From the NCBI RefSeq assembly GCF_000003855.2, contig NW_003101678.1, forward strand, positions 1,394,107-1,458,106: a stretch of DNA of 64,000 nt, in the 5' to 3' direction. Positions 1-10,844 of the stretch are shown piece by piece (within the stretch, counting starts at the first letter, position 1; each line of letters begins with the position of its first letter). Both the position numbers and the translations under genes were made by a program. This stretch comes from Blastomyces gilchristii SLH14081 (Eukaryota > Ascomycota > Eurotiomycetes > Onygenales > Ajellomycetaceae). The notes beneath the pieces were generated by a model, which saw nothing but the letters and a program-made list of their open reading frames with translations, was not told the DNA's origin and did no database searches.

Positions 1-300
1 TTAGCTTTTATACATGTGTGACTGATCTCTTTCAATCTTGATTCTGTGTTCATGACTGCTGCATCTGCAACTATTACATCTGCAACTGTTATTTTCTCTT
101 TCACCTTTTCTGAGACATTCTTCAGAATGCGCGGATGTAATTCATACAACAGATAGAATGATGAATACTTGAAGACTGCATACTATTGAATTCATATGAC
201 TAATAGCATCTGACTGAGATATTCATCTCATAATCTTATAGACTTGCTCACTAGATATTTCATCAGTATATTATTCAGAATTTCATTCAAGTGTTTCATC
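1..300 (-). pseudogene. post-integrase part of family B pol (remnant)
   Basis: This stretch matches the region downstream of the integrase in the other two B copies (about 32045-32340 and 50146-50440). It includes a short imperfect repeat of about 18 bases, translating on the minus strand as a Thr/Asp/Val-rich run, followed by a segment like ESRLKEISH. The run is shorter here than in B copy 2. No named domain is recognised. It is cut by the window edge. Confidence 0.5.
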
Positions 301-314
301 TTTCTGTTTATTCA

Positions 315-1010
315 TTAATGATATAATATTGTTCTATAATGTTTTGTCTGTAACTGGCTCATGAAATGCCTCACTGCTTCTTCTATGAGATTCATATTAT
401 TATCAGTTAGAATCTCACACAGCATTTCATAGTTGATATAGATCTCATTATATAGAAACCTTATCATCATCTTCTCTATCATCTCTGAAACTGCTTTCAC
501 AACTGGTCAGTCAGTAGTATAGTCAATAGCAGTGATTATTCAATGATTTTCATTTGATGTTCATGATAATATGTCTATGAGATTCATCTCTCATTGTTTG
601 AATGATTGTATCATATATTTCATCTGATGTTACACTTTCTTACATTTTAATTCTTTCTTAGATTCTTTCGCAACCTGATAATTCAGGCACTTGTAAGTGT
701 ATATCTGAATGTTCTCAGCTATGCTTAATCAGTATACTCTTGATTCAAGTATGCTCATAAGTTCAGAACTTTCTAAGTGACTGAATTTCTTATGCATATA
801 AGTCACTAAGTTATATCTAAATAAATGTTTCAGATAGAGAGCTTCTGCATATTCTAGATCATAGTAAAGTACTACATCATTTTTGAATTTTCTCACTTTG
901 AAGTTTAGAAGTATCTCTTTTATTACTTTTACAAGATGCTTATCATCTGATATCTTGCTATTCTTCAAGTGAGAGATCATTGTATTTACTCATTCTGATT
1001 TCTTACATTC
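315..1010 (-). pseudogene. integrase remnant, family B copy 0
   Basis: On the minus strand, positions 729-1010 encode the HHCC zinc-finger part (HKKFSHLESSELMSILES, then paired Cys in a degraded CLNYQ segment). Positions 315-500 and the sequence just upstream encode the core: EILTDNNMNLIEEAVRHF carries the second catalytic Asp of the D,D-35-E triad, followed by the segment ahead of the conserved YHP motif. The enzyme would join the cDNA to the chromosome. Several stops and a Trp-to-stop change in the zinc-finger segment break it. The same blocks recur at 32357-33118 and 50452-51213, which makes the assignment firm. Confidence 0.85.
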
Positions 1011-1079
1011 TCTCAGCACATTTAATATGAACTTCTCTTATACCTAAGTCATAGAACTCTGACTCATGAAATTCAGTCT

Positions 1080-1640
1080 GTGACTGATTGTATCAGATAT
1101 CACAGCATCTGATCTCTTTCAGTATTTGATATGAAGATTATATGCTTAAAACTCTGAGATTCAACATGCTAAGTGTTTGAAAGACTTTATCATTGATTGT
1201 GAATAGATGAGACTTTTATAATCTGTGATCACTATTATTGTATATCTGTTATTGATATATCTATCTTATAATATCAGTGTATGCTTGATCACTAGCAATT
1301 TCTTTTTATACACTGAGTAATTGAGCTCAGTGTCTGATAGTTTTCTATCATTATACATTATCAGATGCAGCTTGCTGTTCTTACTCATCTGCAGAAGAGT
1401 GCCTCTGATAGCTCATTCAGATGCATTCATCTCAATGTAGAAAGATTTATCACAGTCTGATTGAATATACACTGAGAATGTTATCACATGTTCTCTCAGT
1501 GTGAGAAAGACCTTCTTACATGTGATATTTTAGATGATTGAATGAAACTTCTTCTTCTGTAGATTAGTATCTGTTTCTCTTAAGAGATCTGAGAGTGATG
1601 CAGCTATTCATGTGAAGTTCTTGATAAACCTGCAGTAATA
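1080..1640 (-). pseudogene. RNase H remnant, family B copy 0
   Basis: The minus strand around 1290-1370 encodes a segment of the type RKLSDTELNYSVYKKE, the familiar Ty3/gypsy RNase H signature that precedes the catalytic Glu helix. A degraded T/SDH segment follows near 1200-1230. RNase H removes the RNA strand during reverse transcription. It lies between RT and integrase, the normal Ty3/gypsy order. Stops interrupt the frame, mostly TGA at former Trp codons. Confidence 0.75.
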
Positions 1641-1689
1641 TAAGACTAACTCAAGAAACTATTATATATGATGTACATTTCTCAGCTGT

Positions 1690-2270
1690 GATCAATTCAC
1701 TATGACATTCAATTTCTTCAGAATGAGGTATATACAGTCATCATTCACTACATATTCTATGAACTTCCACTCTTCTATTTTAAACACACACTTTGTTAAT
1801 TTGATGTAGAGCTTATACTCTGTCAGAGTTGTAAGCACTTCATTGAGATGCTTCAGATATTTATTGTATGAGTTTAAGAAGACTAGAATGTTATTTAAAT
1901 ATACAAGATATGAGATTTCATTCTGTTTATGAAGAATTGTATTCATTATCATTTGAAAGATAATGAGTGCATTTGTCAGACTGAATGATATTGTCAGAAA
2001 TTTAAACTTCTCTTATTATATATTAAATACTGTTCACAGTACTGACAGTTTATTTACACAGATCTGTCAGTATTCTGAGAGAAGATCAATCTTTGATAGA
2101 TATCAGATATTTTTAACTGTATTCAACTGTTATTGAATTCATGACAATGAGTATCTGTTCTTGATTATAAGCTTATTGAGTGCTTGATAATCAATACACA
2201 TTCATCACTTCTCATCTGCCTTTTTCATAAATAGAACTAAGAAGCCTCACATACTTGATGAGAGTTGTAT
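1690..2270 (-). pseudogene. reverse transcriptase remnant, family B copy 0
   Basis: The minus strand encodes the finger motif MCIDYQALNKL (about 2165-2215), the palm motif F.LTISFSLTNALIIFQ (about 1950-2010) and the catalytic box as YLNNILVF (about 1870-1890). The two catalytic Asp residues of the YxDD box both read Asn. This fits G-to-A change at CpG, so the enzyme is dead. Order and motifs are those of Ty3/gypsy pol. Equivalent blocks at 33821-34390 and 51950-52480 share the frame. Confidence 0.9.
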
Positions 2271-3129
2271 GAGATTATGTTCTAGAAGGTCTGTGATCTG
2301 ACACTTCTGTTCTTCAAGATGTGTTTGTGACAGAGAATACATATTTTGATTGACTGGTTTCATGTTCTCTGTGTTAATCTTATGTATGAATTCTTGTTTC
2401 AGCAGCAATTCTGATAAAAGATCTGTTCAGAAGATCTTTTCATAGTTCTTCAGAAGTTTCTTCATATACTTATTCTTCTGTATATTCTTTATCTTAGTTT
2501 TCTCTGCTTTCAGGTCTTATATTACATACAGAATACTTTCAGATAAGGTCTTGTAAATTGTTCTCTTTGCTTATTGATACATAAGCAGATTTAACCCTTC
2601 TATATCAGAGATGTGAAATGTTCTTCTTATATCAGTTAATAGAATTGTATGTACTGTTTTCTTTCTATCAGTTAATTACATATGACACATACATCATTGA
2701 AGCTGCAGATTGAACCTTTGAAATCAATTGAGTCTGAGAATAAGATTATATTTCATATTCTTAGACTGACCGTGTGACCGTGTCTGGGATCAGGACCAAA
2801 CTTTACAGTTGTCACATTGCCTAAAAGCATTACTTCTGGTCATGATTTGTGTTCATCACATTGATTCCAAATCCTGTTATTTCAAATATTAAAGGTCTCA
2901 GATTCACTTTTCAAATAAAAATCTAGTCTCAGATAAAGAATATGTTTGAATTCTTAGTCACATTTTCATTCTGATCTCATTATTGAAAATGGCATCAAAT
3001 GAAATCATGAAATCATTTCTCACTTACATAATATCATAACATAGTGCTCATTTGTTGAAAATTCAATAGAGAGTATTACTAAATATTATTACTTTTCTGA
3101 ACACAGATTATAATCAATATCATTTTAAT

Positions 3130-3332
3130 TAAAAAAAAAATGTAAAATATAAAAAATAATAAAAAAACAAAAAATAAAACAACAAGAAAAAATCACAACA
3201 AAAAAAAAAAAAAAGAGAAAGAAAAAAAGAAGAGAAAGAAAAAAAGAGATAGAAAGAGAAAGAAAAATAAAAAAAAAAAGAAAAGGAAAAGAAAAAAACA
3301 AAAAATAAAAATAAAAAAAAATCAAGATCACA
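3130..3332. repeat. A-rich/purine low-complexity tract
   Basis: About 200 bases made almost only of A with scattered G on the plus strand. The long Phe/Leu/Ser reading frame on the other strand is a by-product of this composition and is not a gene. Confidence 0.9.
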
Positions 3333-3734
3333 GAGTCACAGCACTCTTAAAATACTCACTTTTCAGAGTCTTTATAATGTTCATTATCAACTGTGTATCT
3401 CTCACAGTGAGAGTAACACAGCTGTGATGAGTCATTATCTTAACATTATCTAACAAATAATTAGTATATATCTATATAAATGTGAATAATTAGAAAACAT
3501 ACACTTAAAAAGTGTGATCAGAATGGACTCTGCTGTCACTTGAATAGTATCAAGAATAGAATGCTGAAATCAATAATTCTCTTTATCAATTTCACAGACA
3601 AGGCATGTGAAGATAATCTTGAAGAATATAAGATTCTCTGACTTCTGATAGAAACAGATCTCATGAAGAGACTCTATTTTCATCATATCAGAGACTGAGT
3701 GTTATCAAAAAGTGTTACTTCAATGCACATGTAC

Positions 3735-3975
3735 TTACTGCAGTAATTCACTCTCTGTGCATGTGATTAAGAGTTGCAGCTTTCTCACACTGCACAGCTC
3801 TCTCTGAGATGCTGCTGCTGGTTTACAACTCATGCAGTCTCTCAGTTCAGCACACACTGTGCATATACAGCCCTGCATGCTGGGGCCATGTTGATTATTA
3901 TGGCCTGATGTGGTACTCACTTTTCGCGGGCCATGTTTCATTTGATTGAGGAGAAGGGGGGACATGACTGCTGTT
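3735..3975 (-). other. GC-richer island inside the hAT, possible small Cys-rich frame
   Basis: This island keeps GGGG, CC and CGCGGG motifs that are almost absent in surrounding DNA. The minus strand has an open frame of 76 codons (3735-3965) starting MSPLLLNQMKHGPRK, with a Cys cluster (CICTVC, then CMSC). Several Cys could be former Arg codons changed by C-to-T at CpG, so the cluster may not be a real metal site. It may be a hAT accessory reading frame, part of the hAT regulatory end, or captured host sequence. I do not recognise it. Confidence 0.3.
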
Positions 3976-4420
3976 TTATTTGAGAGGGAATGAGTAATTG
4001 AATCTATAGAAGATAATTTGATTTCTTCTGTATTTGAAATTTGATTAGTCTATACTCTTTAATTTAAGGGTTTCTGAGAGTGTTTTAATAGTTTTCATAC
4101 CAGCTTAAAATTAGTGATTGATTGAAGAAGAGAAAAGAGAGAAGAAAGAAATGAGAATAACTTATTTTTATAATATGAAAACAGAGAATTGCTGTAATCA
4201 TTTATTCTAGCAATAAAGATCTGTTTTCTGCATGTATCTCTGATACAGATTATATAATAACTGTATACAAAGAATATCAATAGTACATGTATTGAATGAA
4301 GATAATATTGCTATACAACACTGTAGCTGTTTCTATACATTACTGAAAGCTGTTAATATTTTCTTTAAGTCTCTTTATATTTGATAAGTTAGTAATATAT
4401 TTCAATACACTCTCTCTTTC

Positions 4421-4510
4421 ATCATTATCATTATTATTATCATCATCATCATCATCACTATCATCACTATTATTATCATTATTATCAATATTATTATTAT
4501 TATTATCATA
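4421..4510. repeat. ATC/ATT trinucleotide microsatellite
   Basis: A run of ATC, ATT and related triplets of about 90 bases, lying just upstream of the first coding region of the hAT. Confidence 0.9.
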
Positions 4511-4567
4511 TTATTTCTGATCATCTCTTCTGCCTTCACTTCTCTTTAACACTTACTGAAACTAATC

Positions 4568-5381
4568 ATGTCATCTCTCTTCAAATATTCTGCAGTTCTG
4601 CAGATCATCAAGGCATGTGAGCACTGTCACAGATTAGAGAGAGAGAAGAAGAAGATATTCAAGTGAGAGAAGACAGATTATAAGACATATTATAATACCT
4701 TGAAGAGACTCTGTAAGAGAGCAGAATGATAATAATTTTAAGTAACACTTCTGATAGATTTAGACTGAACTAAGTATAGTAATAATGCAGATGACACTGT
4801 CTGTGAGAGATTGAAGAAGAAGACAGTGAAGAGTCTCATGCAGTAGCAGTGAGATCAGGAGAAGTTCTGAGAATGATTTGAGATCAAGATAAAGAGAGAG
4901 AGAGAGAAGAAGAGTATTACTGTAAATAAGCAGTGATAGAAGAAGATTAAGAGAGTATTAAAGTGAGAGACAAAGAAGTCAAAACTGATAAGTTTTTTAT
5001 TTATTGAGAGATAATGATTTTTGATAATACTTCTATTCTCTAATTGATTAGCAGAAGCTGGCAGAGAAGAAGGGGATTGAGGTCTTATTCAGATCTTGAA
5101 TGCACTTCATGATTCAGAATATTAAGAAGACAGCTCTGCTCTCTGAGCATGTCAATCTGCTTATCACTGAGATGGAACCTGAGGCAGCAGACCAGGAAAT
5201 GCAGGATTTTGAGGTACAGATTGACCTGGCTGAAGAGGAGTAGTGAGAACCCTTCTCTGAGAAGACAGTAAAGAGAGATTTTGAGATGATTATCATCTTA
5301 GATGAGAAGAAGGAGAAGAAGAAGAAGAATGAGAAGTGAATTATAAAGAATAATAAGAAGAATAAGAAAGAGAAGAAGTAG
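4568..5381 (+). pseudogene. hAT accessory coding region, unknown product
   Basis: A first segment starts ATG at 4568 (MSSLFKYSAVLQ..., with CEHCH near residue 18). A second segment runs from 5055 to a TAG at 5379-5381 (109 codons). The second segment looks like true coding sequence: K/E-rich, an acidic middle (EMEPEAADQEMQDFE), and a Lys-rich tail suggesting nuclear location. Three of its four internal stops are TGA, the usual product of Trp decay in this window; the fourth is TAG. The segments may be joined by an intron ending TTAGCAG at 5054 whose donor GT now reads AT. I do not recognise a family. It lies upstream of and parallel to the transposase, so it may be a second hAT gene or an N-terminal part of it. 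Confidence 0.4.
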
Positions 5382-5495
5382 ATTTTTTTCTTTTTATATT
5401 AGTTAGTTATAAGTTTAAGTTTTTAATTATTAATAATTAAAATTGATTTTGAGTTTTCAAAAATTATTGTACAAGTTGTAATCAAGTCAGGAATG

Positions 5496-5516
5496 ATATA
5501 TATATATATATATATT
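5496..5516. repeat. TA dinucleotide run
   Basis: About ten TA units between the two hAT coding regions. Low-complexity sequence with no further function visible. Confidence 0.85.
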
Positions 5517-5848
5517 TAACTATCATGATTCACAAATCACTATAATGTATAAGTATCAACATTTTTTCAACATTGATATTCACAATATTAATATATTTTT
5601 AATAATATTATCTGATAATGTAATTTGATAATGCTCTCTTTCACAATATTAATATATTTCAAGAAATATGACAGAGATTAATCAAGATTATTTATTTACT
5701 TTTATACATCAATGATATTCAATCTGAGTTAGTACTAAAATTATAACTAAGCTAAGAAACAAGATTATTTTCTCTTATATTAATTCTTCTTACACACATC
5801 AGTGATCAGTTATTGAAAATAAATTGTTATCTTTCTTAAATTATTATT

Positions 5849-8254
5849 ATGTCTTCTGAATTCACTTCTTTCACTTCTTTTACTTCTATTGAAGATTCAT
5901 AAACTCTTCAAGAAATCACTGTGAATCACAAAGTCTACATTGTTTACAATTCAACACAGAATACTCTCTTTCAATTATAATGAATAATCACTTCATTCTT
6001 CACATCTGATTTCAGGTCATGAAATTTATAAAAAACTCAACACAAATATTAAGATGAACTATGAAATAATTATCAACAGATTATATTACAGATTACTGAA
6101 GAGTCATCTCTCTGCTGTAATCACTGCAACTTCATTCAGAAACATTCATCATAAACTGATCATAGCTCTGGAGAAATTTTCTGACATCTGAAGTCATCAG
6201 AATGCAGACAATAAAAGAAAAATAATCAGAAAATTACTACTGAGCTGATAAGTTACTCTATCAGATAATGATTTTTGATAATGCTAACTTTCTAATTTGA
6301 AGAAAATTATGTGAAAATGATTATATATTAGTACTCTGATTTCATAACTCTTATCTGATAACTTTCATGAATAATTACTTTGCATGTGTATATCTCTGAA
6401 TCTTTCTCTTTGATCAATTGAAAACCCTGAATTCTGAACACTTCTTCAAATGCTTAATTCAAATCTTTATATTTCACATCAATCCTGTCTTCAGTTCAAT
6501 CTTGAGATACACTACAAAGTCAATATACAACATCTAGAATCAGAGTTGAAGAATCATTGAAGAGTGTCTCTCACAGTGAATGCATAAACTAGTACAAATA
6601 ATCTTACATTTATAAGAGTTACATGTTATTACATTGATGAGAACTGAACTTATCAAGAGATATTAATTGAATTTGAATCATTGATCAGTAGTTATACTGA
6701 GGATTATATGACAGAGATATTAATAACTGTGATTAAAAATGACTATTGAGATATTAGTCTCAGTCTTCTTACAATTACAACTGACAATGCTGTGAATAAC
6801 TACACTATGATGAAGAGCTTGAAGCAAAAATTGGCTTTGCATTTCTGAAATGATAAATAAGGTCATATCTTCTGCATTACTCATGTGGTTTAACTTGTGA
6901 TACAAACACTGATAAAGAATCTTAACATTGAGATGAAAAATAATAAGATAACTGATTCTTGAGATGAGAATGAGATGAAAGTGATTACTCAAGTAACTTT
7001 TACATTCACTTTACAAAAGATAATGTTTTTTAACAATACTTTTTAATATTGCTTTTTGATAATGCTTTTTAATAATACTACTGTTAATTTTGAATAGATT
7101 GACTAATAATTTAAATATCACAGATTTGAAACATTGTTAATGCAATTTGTACCTCCTCTAAACAATAATAATAATTTCATGATATTCAATAAATAAATAA
7201 ATCAGTCACATCACTGAATATGATACAGAATGTTAGAATATAATGAAGTTTAATATATGAGATAACTGTTTGAGCTCTTTGATTGTATCAGATGATTGAT
7301 CATTAAGTGCAATACTCTGATTGAGAAAAGATTCAGATATTGACACTTTCTAATATAAAGTGAACTCAGTTGAAATATGTGATTGATTTACTGTTTCAGT
7401 TTTATAAGATAATAAAGACAGTCTCAATCACTCATACATCAATACTGCAGTCACCCTGATGAATGTATAACTGTTTATTTACTTATCTTAAGAAGCAGTT
7501 GAATCACTCAAAAAGAAATTCAGTCTGAGATGATGCTATAGTGCAGGCTATTATTACTGTAAGAAATAAACTGGCATATTACTACAGCAAAACTGAACAA
7601 TCTTTTGCAGAGTACTATACTGTAGCAGCTCTACTAGATCTCTCTCATCAAGTTAACATCTACACTTCTCAAGATTGAACAGAGAAGAAATGAGACTTGT
7701 ATGTTAAATTAGTCTGAGACTACTACAATATCAACTATCAGAGATTTGAATGAGCAGATGTTCAAGATGTGAAGACAGTGAAATACAATTCCCTAGTAAG
7801 TAATGATCTTTGAGAACACTTCATATCTTATAGAACTATAATACTAACTTTGAAACAGAACTTGCATACATTGATTGCAACTGAAAATCAGACAAAACTA
7901 CATACTTGTAAAACTGAATTTGACTGCTATCTTCAAGATGATCTGACAAATTTACACATCAAATCAATTCTAGAGTTATGAAAAATTGTTGAGAGTACAT
8001 ATTCAACTGTTGCACTGATGATATGTGATATTCTGACAATTTCATTGACAGAGATGAGAATGAAGTGAAAGTTCAACTCAAGTCAAGATATTTATCACTA
8101 TCACTGAGAACAATTACAAGGAGAAACAATCAAGAAACTCATGATTATAAAACATGAAATTATCAGACAGTTTAATATCTCTGATCACAGTATATCAGAG
8201 AAGTGTAGTTTTTATAAGAAAGTGAAGAATAAACTTGCACAAGAATGTATTTAG
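5849..8254 (+). pseudogene. hAT transposase (decayed)
   Basis: The coding region starts at ATG 5849 and ends at TAG 8252-8254. Near 6113-6205 a BED-like zinc finger survives (CCNHC, then H and C about 20-27 residues on). At about 6772-6800 the catalytic block reads ITTDNAVNN, followed by a CITHVV segment, both standard hAT transposase features. Near 7590-7630 there is an AALLDLSH block. The C-terminal hAT dimerisation domain spans 8000-8170 (FNSSQDIYHYH, then E.LQGETIKKLMI). Stops are mostly TGA at positions where Trp is expected, with some TAA. Extra A/T-rich interruptions (near 6255-6300 and 7016-7085) look like introns with damaged donors. It would cut and paste the element in the nucleus, but it is inactive here. 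Confidence 0.88.
7796..7858 (+). other. probable spliceosomal intron in hAT transposase
   Basis: A 63-base stretch starts GTAAGT, carries an exact TACTAAC branch point at 7842-7848 and ends ACAG. These are near-ideal fungal splice signals at normal spacing. The length is a multiple of three and the frame holds on both sides, so retention cannot be excluded from sequence alone, although a TGA lies within it. Confidence 0.65.
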
Positions 8255-8591
8255 TTGTTTCATGAGTGTTATCAATAATCATTATCAAATTCTGATTATA
8301 TAAGCAATCACTGAATGAACTGAATGAGACTGATTTTGATCTTCAGTCTCAGTCTCATTCTGATTTTGAAAGAATGATCATCTTTCACAGTTTATTCTGA
8401 GAAATTACTCTCATTTCACTGTTCTTGAATTAAATCTGGTCATTTTTCACACCATTTCTCTCAGAAATGGTTCATTTTCAGATTTTTTTGAGACTTGGTT
8501 CTGGTGGGACTCACGCCAAGAAATGTATGAGACCAGACCAAATGGAATCAAATGTGAAATTCATGGTCCCGCCGGCCAGTCTACATATTCT

Positions 8592-10250
8592 ACAGCTCTC
8601 ATACTCAAATATAGCAAGATCATTCTTCAAAGTGCAAGGAAACTCTTACTCTTGTAAGTAATATTAAATATCAGTTATCAGATAATCTTATATGTTGAAA
8701 ATTCTTCACTCAGCAGACCTCTTTCAGTTTTCAAATTATATAATTATCAATGTATTGTATAGAAGCTTCTGTATCTGCTAACACTTTTACAGCTGTCTTT
8801 TGATTCTTACTCAAGTGCTCTCTATACATTAACATTTCAGATCTCAAGATATTGAGATGAGTATCTGCTTTATTCTCACTCATATCTCAGTCAGAAGCCT
8901 GCTTTCTCTTGATGTTCACAGAATTCAGAGAGTCATCTAATACAGGCATCTCTTTCACTTTAAAGACTTTTTATAGAATATCAGCAAGTGTCTCTAAGCT
9001 CACTGATTCTGCTAGTTTTTTGACTTTCTTACTTCTCTTGACTGTACATACTGTGTGCAATCTTTTGTATCATGATTTTAATATTCACAGTTGAAGCAAG
9101 CTCAGTACTCATAATATCAAGGTTTTCACTCAGAGAATTTCTTTTACAGAGGATTCAGTGCTTTAGCAATAATATTCAGATCTAGATTCATCATATCTGA
9201 GTATGTAATCTGTGTTGTAGAAGTCTGATTATCTGTTCTCTGTTAAGATATACTCAATTGCAGTATTTTCTATTGTAATTGACTTACTTGTTTCTATACA
9301 ATGAGAATATTATATGCTTCTTTCACTGTGTCTGCTTATGAGGTTAAGCATTTTCATTCTGCTCTCAACTTAGGTGTAAGATTATGAATAAAGATCTGTA
9401 AATAGAAAGATGTTAAAAGATCTTCATTCAATATAAGATAGTGTAAGCTGAAGTGTGTAAAGTATAATATAAGATCACTCACTTATCTACACTCAGTGAA
9501 GTGTTTATAATACTTATCTTATATATTCACTTTCTCAAAGTTGTGCAAGATTCATTTGAAAAACTCATTTTATATTTACAAGAATGAATATTACTCTGAG
9601 TCTGTAAGATTTATCTTTTTATCAGTTATTTATAATGACTTCACTTTTCTGTGTAGAAATGCAGCAGATCTTAAGACTTGTTAAAAATTCTGTTAACTGT
9701 CTGTCTGTGAGTTCATATTCAATTTGATAATATAATCATATCTGACTTAGCCAGCTAATTGCAGCATCATTTTTTCAGTTATTATTAAAGCTTAGTGACT
9801 TCAGCAGATCTCTCAGCTTGATATATTTTATACTCAGATTCTCATTCTGCACAGCAGTCTCAGATGATGTGTATACTTCTGATGAGATCATGAATAATTG
9901 TGATGAGATCTTCAGATTCAGTGTGATTATCTGTTTATGTAAATATTTCATCTTTCACTGTAGATCTATAATCTCATTTTTCCTATTCTTAATAATAGTG
10001 ATAATTGTGTCAGTAAAGATCTTCATAGTGAATGCTTGATCTGCAGTGAATATCAATTGTTACTTGACTTTCATCTCAGTCTGTCACTGTGTATACAAGA
10101 CCTCAATCTTATTTAGAATTCTTGTACATGTACAGAGCTTTGATTTCAGTTCAGCAGTCTCAGCTGCTTTTCTTACTGCTTTGAGTAAACTCTCTGAAAG
10201 TATCTGCATATCTTCTGATTCAGGTAGCAGAGAAGAGTGTTTGTATTAAC
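8592..10250 (-). pseudogene. gag remnant with CCHC zinc knuckle, family B copy 0
   Basis: Read on the minus strand this is the capsid/nucleocapsid region upstream of pol. A CX2CX4HX4C knuckle lies at 9057-9098 (CFNCEY*NHDTKDC, with TGA or TAA where an aromatic residue would sit). It binds element RNA. The N-terminal part (about 9820-10200) is predicted coiled coil in the best preserved copy (36076-36357). The plus-strand frames over this region are shadows. Stops in all frames show it is dead. The sequence nearest 8592-8700 links gag to the RT region, where the protease should be; no clear DSG motif survives. Confidence 0.75.
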
Positions 10251-10678
10251 TAGAAGAGATATTCATTTTAATGATTTCTTATTGATTGTACAATGTCTAT
10301 TGTTATATCATTATATCATTATATGATTTCTGATTTCTGTTTCCTATTATCATCATATAACTCTGATAATGGCCACTCTTCTTTTTATCCTTCTTTTGAG
10401 TAGAGAGTGAACTTCTTTGAATCTAGTTTACTGCTCTTATTCTCTTTCTCACATCTCATCTGTTCACATATGTGATATTCATCAGAGTGTGAAGTTTTTC
10501 TTCAACAAGCAGAGCAGTATCAATCAGATGCTCTTTCACTCATCACTTCTTTATACACTATTTTTTTGAGATGTTTTAGAACCACACTAGCATGATAACT
10601 ATAAATTACTTCATAGATGGAATTATCACACTCTGAAGAAGCCTGCACTTCTCAATAGTTTTTAGACATGCTATCAGA

Positions 10679-10844
10679 TGTGATTCAAAGATTGCTTGAG
10701 TCAGTGTATGATTACAGATGTACACCGGCTTCTTTTATACATTATCTGAATTAATTAGTGGCTGCTAGAGCCCCTTTACATTTGTAAGCATGTTTGAAAG
10801 CGGCCGCGTTATTATTCAGCAGTCGTACATTCTTCTGAATCATA
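10679..10844 (-). repeat. LTR, family B copy 0 (5' LTR)
   Basis: A 166-bp LTR starting TGTGATTC and ending GAATCATA (the intact end is GAATCACA). It keeps a GCGGCCGCG block and several CpG that are lost from the element body. The same LTR occurs at 13230, 39300, 46983 and 55093. Confidence 0.9.

Larger units (their letters stand above)
2762..8583 (+). mobile_element. hAT-superfamily DNA transposon, 5.8 kb long copy
   Basis: The element begins TAGACTGACCG and ends CGGCCAGTCTA. It is flanked by an exact 8-bp target duplication, CATATTCT, at 2754-2761 and 8584-8591; 8-bp duplications are the hAT hallmark. Inside are a transposase remnant (5849-8254) with BED-like finger, TDNA motif and hAT dimerisation domain, and an unassigned upstream coding region (4568-5381). 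The ends are shared with four ~505-bp short copies later in the window. It inserted into family B copy 0 just upstream of the RT region. GG/CC pairs survive at the ends and in two internal islands, so it may be younger than its host, or less mutated. Confidence 0.93.
1..10844 (-). mobile_element. Ty3/gypsy LTR retrotransposon, family B copy 0 (left end outside window, interrupted by hAT)
   Basis: Read on the minus strand this is a decayed Ty3/gypsy element. From right to left it holds its 5' LTR (10679-10844), gag with a CCHC knuckle, the protease/RT linker, RT, RNase H, integrase and the start of the post-integrase region, which runs off the window. A hAT transposon (2762-8583) sits between the gag side and the pol side; removing it joins sequence that is continuous in the other B copies. 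All frames carry stops, so it is a dead copy. The right flank (10845 on) is B-type RT sequence, so this copy probably inserted into an older B element whose other half lies left of the window. Confidence 0.85.

Noticed and set aside
3125..3331. 68-codon Phe-rich hydrophobic frame on the minus strand
   Set aside because: Direct product of an A/G-only low-complexity tract.
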